From positions 56,734 through 120,733 of the forward strand of contig NZ_VDMA02000026.1 in NCBI RefSeq assembly GCF_006334915.2: a DNA stretch of 64,000 nt, given 5' to 3'. Both the position numbers and the translations under genes were made by a program. Under the pieces are notes generated by a model. That model had not been told where the DNA came from. It searched no databases and was given only the letters and a program-made list of their open reading frames with translations. Below, in pieces: positions 60,283 through 64,000 of this stretch. The DNA comes from Microbispora catharanthi (GTDB taxonomy: Bacteria; Actinomycetota; Actinomycetes; Streptosporangiales; Streptosporangiaceae). Positions within the stretch are counted from its first letter, which is position 1. Each line of letters begins with the position of its first letter.

Positions 60283-61668
60283 CTACGCAGGACCTCGGCA
60301 GGAGTCGAGAGCCTCCTCTATGCGGCTATTGGCGACCTCAGCACCGCCATCGATGCACTTGGCATAGACCCTGAGTAGTACGTCGACACCATGCCCGGCT
60401 CGTTCGGCAACTTCGGGAGCGGCTACCCCGGCATTGAGCCAGAGTGAGACGGCCGCGTGCCGGAGGTCGTACGGCCGGGCCGCCAGCGGGGACACGGCCT
60501 GTTCCGGCGTCAGCGCCAACGTCCGTGCTTTCTGCCACGCCTCGCAGTACGTCCCGATGGAAATCACGCCGCCCCGAGACGTACGGAACAGGCGCCCGTC
60601 ATCGTGGACGCCGAACTCGTCGATGTGCTCACGGAGGATCATCACCAGCTCTGCCGGGATCGGGACAGGACGGCCTTCATCCTGTGCGCGGTGCTTCAGT
60701 CCGCGGTCGTCGTGTGCCTCACCACTGTCGGTCCATCGCTTGTTCGCCTGAGGCTTGGACTTCGCCAGAACCAGGCGCCCCCACCCCGACTCCGGCAAGT
60801 GGCAGTCCTGCACGCGGAGGCCGAGCGCTTCGGCGGGTCTGAGGCCGGCGAAGTAGAGGCAGGCGAAGAAGGCTCGAAGGTGCCGACCACGGTCGAGGCG
60901 GCCCGCGTAGGTCACTGCGGTGAGCAGTTCCCGAGCCTGGGCTGGGTTGACTACTACCCGCCGATCCACGACCTCACGGACTTTCGGCGGCTTCCACGCC
61001 TTCACCTTGTCGATCGGGTTCGAGGGCAGCTCTTCCAGGTCCACGGCGTACTGGAGGACGTTGTAGAAGACTGAGCGCTTACGCGCGATCGTCGTAGGCG
61101 CAGCCGCCCCGCCGTCGAGTCGAAGCGTCAAGGCATCAAGGCCGAGCCGCACGTTTCGAACCTTCGCCAAGTCAGCCACGGCGAGCGAGTGACGTTCGAG
61201 CCACGCGACAGTCGCCATAATGCCCGCCGGACGCTCCAGTTGCCGAGATGCTGGGGGAAGAACGTACTGGCGCAACGCTTCCCTCAGGACCATCAGATCC
61301 GGCTTGCCAGAAGCGTCCTCGTCGACGAGGGCGGGCGTCACCGTCGCGAGAGCATCAGTCAGGCTGTCCCGGGTTTTCGCCGCAGCGTGCGGCCACTTCA
61401 TATCGATGTAGGCCAGGACGAAGGCGAACCAGGTGACGGCCTGCTTGACCTTGGCCAGGGAGACGGGAAGCCCCGTTTCCAGGTCGAAGGTCTCACCACG
61501 CTTAGACGCTTGACGGAGGTCAGACAGGAAGCTCTCGGCCAGGGCCTTGGTCCGGAAGGCCTTGGACTTCTCCTTGGGGCCTACCTTCCAACGCACGATG
61601 TAGGAGGGCGCTTTGCTGGTCCGGTTCGGCCGGATGTCCCAGAGCTTCACGTCGTAGGAGGTGTTCAC
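60283..61668 (-). CDS. int: Tyrosine recombinase / site-specific integrase
   Basis: A 461-aa integrase. N-terminal arm-binding region (about 1-80), core-binding SAM-like domain (about 95-190), and the catalytic domain with box I Arg in FAGLRPAEALGL, then LRH in RPYDLRHAAVSL (the first His of HxxR replaced by Tyr, frequent in actinobacterial integrases), AGHG and the nucleophilic Tyr in VYAKCI. GTG 61668 has GGGAGG and overlaps the excisionase stop by 4 nt. It would integrate the element at the tRNA-Ser gene. Confidence 0.93.
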   Translation of the reverse strand: MNTSYDVKLWDIRPNRTSKAPSYIVRWKVGPKEKSKAFRTKALAESFLSDLRQASKRGETFDLETGLPVSLAKVKQAVTWFAFVLAYIDMKWPHAAAKTRDSLTDALATVTPALVDEDASGKPDLMVLREALRQYVLPPASRQLERPAGIMATVAWLERHSLAVADLAKVRNVRLGLDALTLRLDGGAAAPTTIARKRSVFYNVLQYAVDLEELPSNPIDKVKAWKPPKVREVVDRRVVVNPAQARELLTAVTYAGRLDRGRHLRAFFACLYFAGLRPAEALGLRVQDCHLPESGWGRLVLAKSKPQANKRWTDSGEAHDDRGLKHRAQDEGRPVPIPAELVMILREHIDEFGVHDDGRLFRTSRGGVISIGTYCEAWQKARTLALTPEQAVSPLAARPYDLRHAAVSLWLNAGVAAPEVAERAGHGVDVLLRVYAKCIDGGAEVANSRIEEALDSCRGPA

Positions 61669-61852
61669 GCAGCCTCCCGGAGGGCTTCCAGCCAGGCAGC
61701 GAGATCGCTCCACCAGACGCGGAGCTCGCCGTTCGGGAGCTTCACACACTTGGGCGCGTGGCCGAGCTCACGCCAGCGATAGAAGGTCCGGCGGGAAACG
61801 CCGCCGAGCTCAGCGAGTACCTCAGGCACGGTCAGGAGCCGGTCGTTGCGCG

Positions 61853-61856
<4 letters not shown>
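61665..61856 (-). CDS. xis: Excisionase / HTH DNA-binding protein
   Basis: A 63-aa protein with a MerR-like helix-turn-helix: LLTVPEVLAELGGVSRRTFYRWRELGHAPKCVKLPNGELRVWWSDL, typical of AICE excisionases. Overlaps int (GTGA) and the rep gene (ATGA). Confidence 0.9.
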
Positions 61857-63244
<1,388 letters not shown>

Positions 63245-63341
63245 GATGGAGGCCTCCTTTCGCTCGATGGGTGGAGGGATGGCCCCCGACCTGGCGGTTG
63301 TCTTGGCGGATGTACGGCCAGGCCGGGGGCGCTGACGGGGT

Positions 63342-63482
63342 TCAGCAGAAGCCGAGCCCGTCACAGTGGCGGCAGGTCTCGCCGTAGGAGTCGAGACCGC
63401 CTCCGCCGCAGTGGCAGCACTGCCACCGCTGAGGCGTGATCGGCACGGGAGTCGCGGGCGGGGCCTGCTCGGTGTCGGGCAT
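63342..63482 (-). CDS. 46-aa zinc-ribbon-like protein
   Basis: ATG 63480-63482 is preceded by AAAGGAGG with 8-nt spacing, giving a strong ribosome binding site. The product has a Pro/Thr-rich N-terminus and a Cys-rich end: CCHCGGGG (Cys 22, 23, 25), CRHC (37, 40) and terminal Cys 46, resembling the CxxCxGxG repeats of DnaJ zinc fingers. Probably binds one zinc ion. It sits between the rep gene and the next small protein. The function within the element is unknown. Confidence 0.68.
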   Translation of the reverse strand: MPDTEQAPPATPVPITPQRWQCCHCGGGGLDSYGETCRHCDGLGFC

Positions 63483-63503
63483 GGGCGTCACCTCCTTTCG
63501 TGG

Positions 63504-63857
63504 TCAGGCGGCCTGCGCCGCGTTCTGGTCGGGGACGGGGTCGGGCTGGATGCAGCCTTCGTAGCTGCGGTCGGCCTCGTACTGGGCGCGGCGGGCGGCG
63601 AGGATCGCCACGGCCTTGTACTCCACCGGTCCGAAGCGGACCGAAGCGCCGTAGTGGCCGAACTCCTGGTTGACCGGAGCGCCGAGCAGGTCGGCGATGT
63701 GGTCGACCTCCGCGCACATGTCGGCATCCGTGGCGCGGTGCGGGAAGTGCAGGACGTTGACCGAGCGTGGGACGGGGACGGCCGGGTTGGCGTCCAGGAA
63801 GTCGGCCAGGGCGCGGAGCCCGGCGATGAGGGCGTTCCGGTGGTCGTCGTTGGTCAT
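63504..63857 (-). CDS. Conserved small protein of integrative elements
   Basis: A 117-aa soluble helical protein (IAGLRALADFLDANPAVPVP start, then HIADLLGAPVNQEFGHYGASVRFGPVEYKAVAI). ATG 63857 has AAGGAG 8 nt upstream; the 63995 frame would cross the transposase region. First gene seen upstream of the rep unit on this strand. Function unknown. Similar small proteins are usual in AICEs (general recall). Confidence 0.68.
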   Translation of the reverse strand: MTNDDHRNALIAGLRALADFLDANPAVPVPRSVNVLHFPHRATDADMCAEVDHIADLLGAPVNQEFGHYGASVRFGPVEYKAVAILAARRAQYEADRSYEGCIQPDPVPDQNAAQAA

Positions 63858-63951
63858 GTGGTGATCTCCTTCCACTAGGGCGCGTATCGGGTTGTGATCA
63901 ATCCTTGGGATTTGCCGTTGTGGCCGGGTCTGATCCGGTAGGTCCTCGTGT

Positions 63952-64000
63952 GTGACGCGGGCCCAGTTGACGGACGAAGAGTGGGAGTTCATCAAGCCGT
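63952..64000 (+). CDS. IS5-family transposase, N-terminal fragment (partial at window end)
   Basis: GTG 63952 starts TRAQLTDEEWEFIKP, the characteristic N-terminus of IS5-type DDE transposases from actinobacteria. Only 16 codons are in the window. The insertion sequence must begin in 63864-63950; no inverted repeat can be matched because the other end is outside. It separates the small gene at 63504-63857 from whatever lay upstream. Confidence 0.8.
   Translation, partial: MTRAQLTDEEWEFIKP

Noticed and set aside
60151..61074. Plus-strand frames across the integrase
   Set aside because: Overlap the integrase antisense with no ribosome binding site; shadow frames.

Overview
The window is a very GC-rich chromosomal segment from a mycelial actinobacterium, most likely a Streptosporangiaceae-type genus (Microbispora/Nonomuraea-like). 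This placement is inferred from codon bias and gene content, not from any search. Supporting features are the fhaA-fhaB-pstP-rodA-pbpA-pknA-pknB cluster with crgA, a proteasome activator, a HelD/HelR RNA-polymerase motor, DUF5324 next to a cyclophilin, and many genes whose start codon lies 6-8 nt after a TANNNT box (leaderless transcription).

Layout. 0-2.4 kb: end of a SpoIIE-type phosphatase, a STAS protein, and a small protein coupled to a zinc alcohol dehydrogenase. 2.3-9 kb: HelD with a structured leader, DUF5324, cyclophilin, rhomboid protease, and a TetR/SDR pair with visible operator repeats. 9-19.4 kb: the growth and division cluster on the minus strand (crgA, pknB, pknA, pbpA, rodA, pstP, fhaB, fhaA) plus a PabA/TrpG-like amidotransferase, ending at tRNA-Leu(CAG). 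19.4-27.5 kb: a hairpin-rich spacer, two coupled CNNM/CBS membrane proteins, an LCP cell-wall enzyme, a GOLPH3-like protein, TenA, a Fpg/Nei glycosylase, an alpha/beta hydrolase and a rhodanese. 27.6-37 kb: a TPP riboswitch in front of a cytosine/HMP-type permease, Ogt, a PAS/GAF histidine kinase, a lone HATPase, a GNAT, a short YidC, a nitroreductase and an OmpR-type two-component pair.

37-43 kb holds the most interesting accessory block. A 65-aa peptide with eight cysteines sits upstream of, and on the same strand as, a MauE/DoxX redox membrane protein, an S26 signal peptidase, a MauD/TlpA-like redoxin and an ABC exporter. I read this as a cassette for making and exporting a disulfide-rich peptide. 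An inverted partial copy of mauE lies between the peptide gene and mauE. Next to it are a multicopper oxidase and a small membrane protein.

43-58.5 kb is mostly housekeeping: STAS, GT2, two polyprenol-phosphate-type mannosyltransferases, a phosphatase-like membrane protein, DUF4446, pheA, serS, cold-shock protein, HAD phosphatase, Bpa, quinone oxidoreductase and a long ParA-like ATPase. At 58.6 kb a tRNA-Ser(TGA) marks the start of what looks like an actinomycete integrative element: cargo ORFs, then, in reverse, tyrosine integrase, excisionase, rolling-circle Rep, a 46-aa zinc-ribbon-like protein and a conserved small protein. The window ends inside the first codons of an IS5-type transposase.
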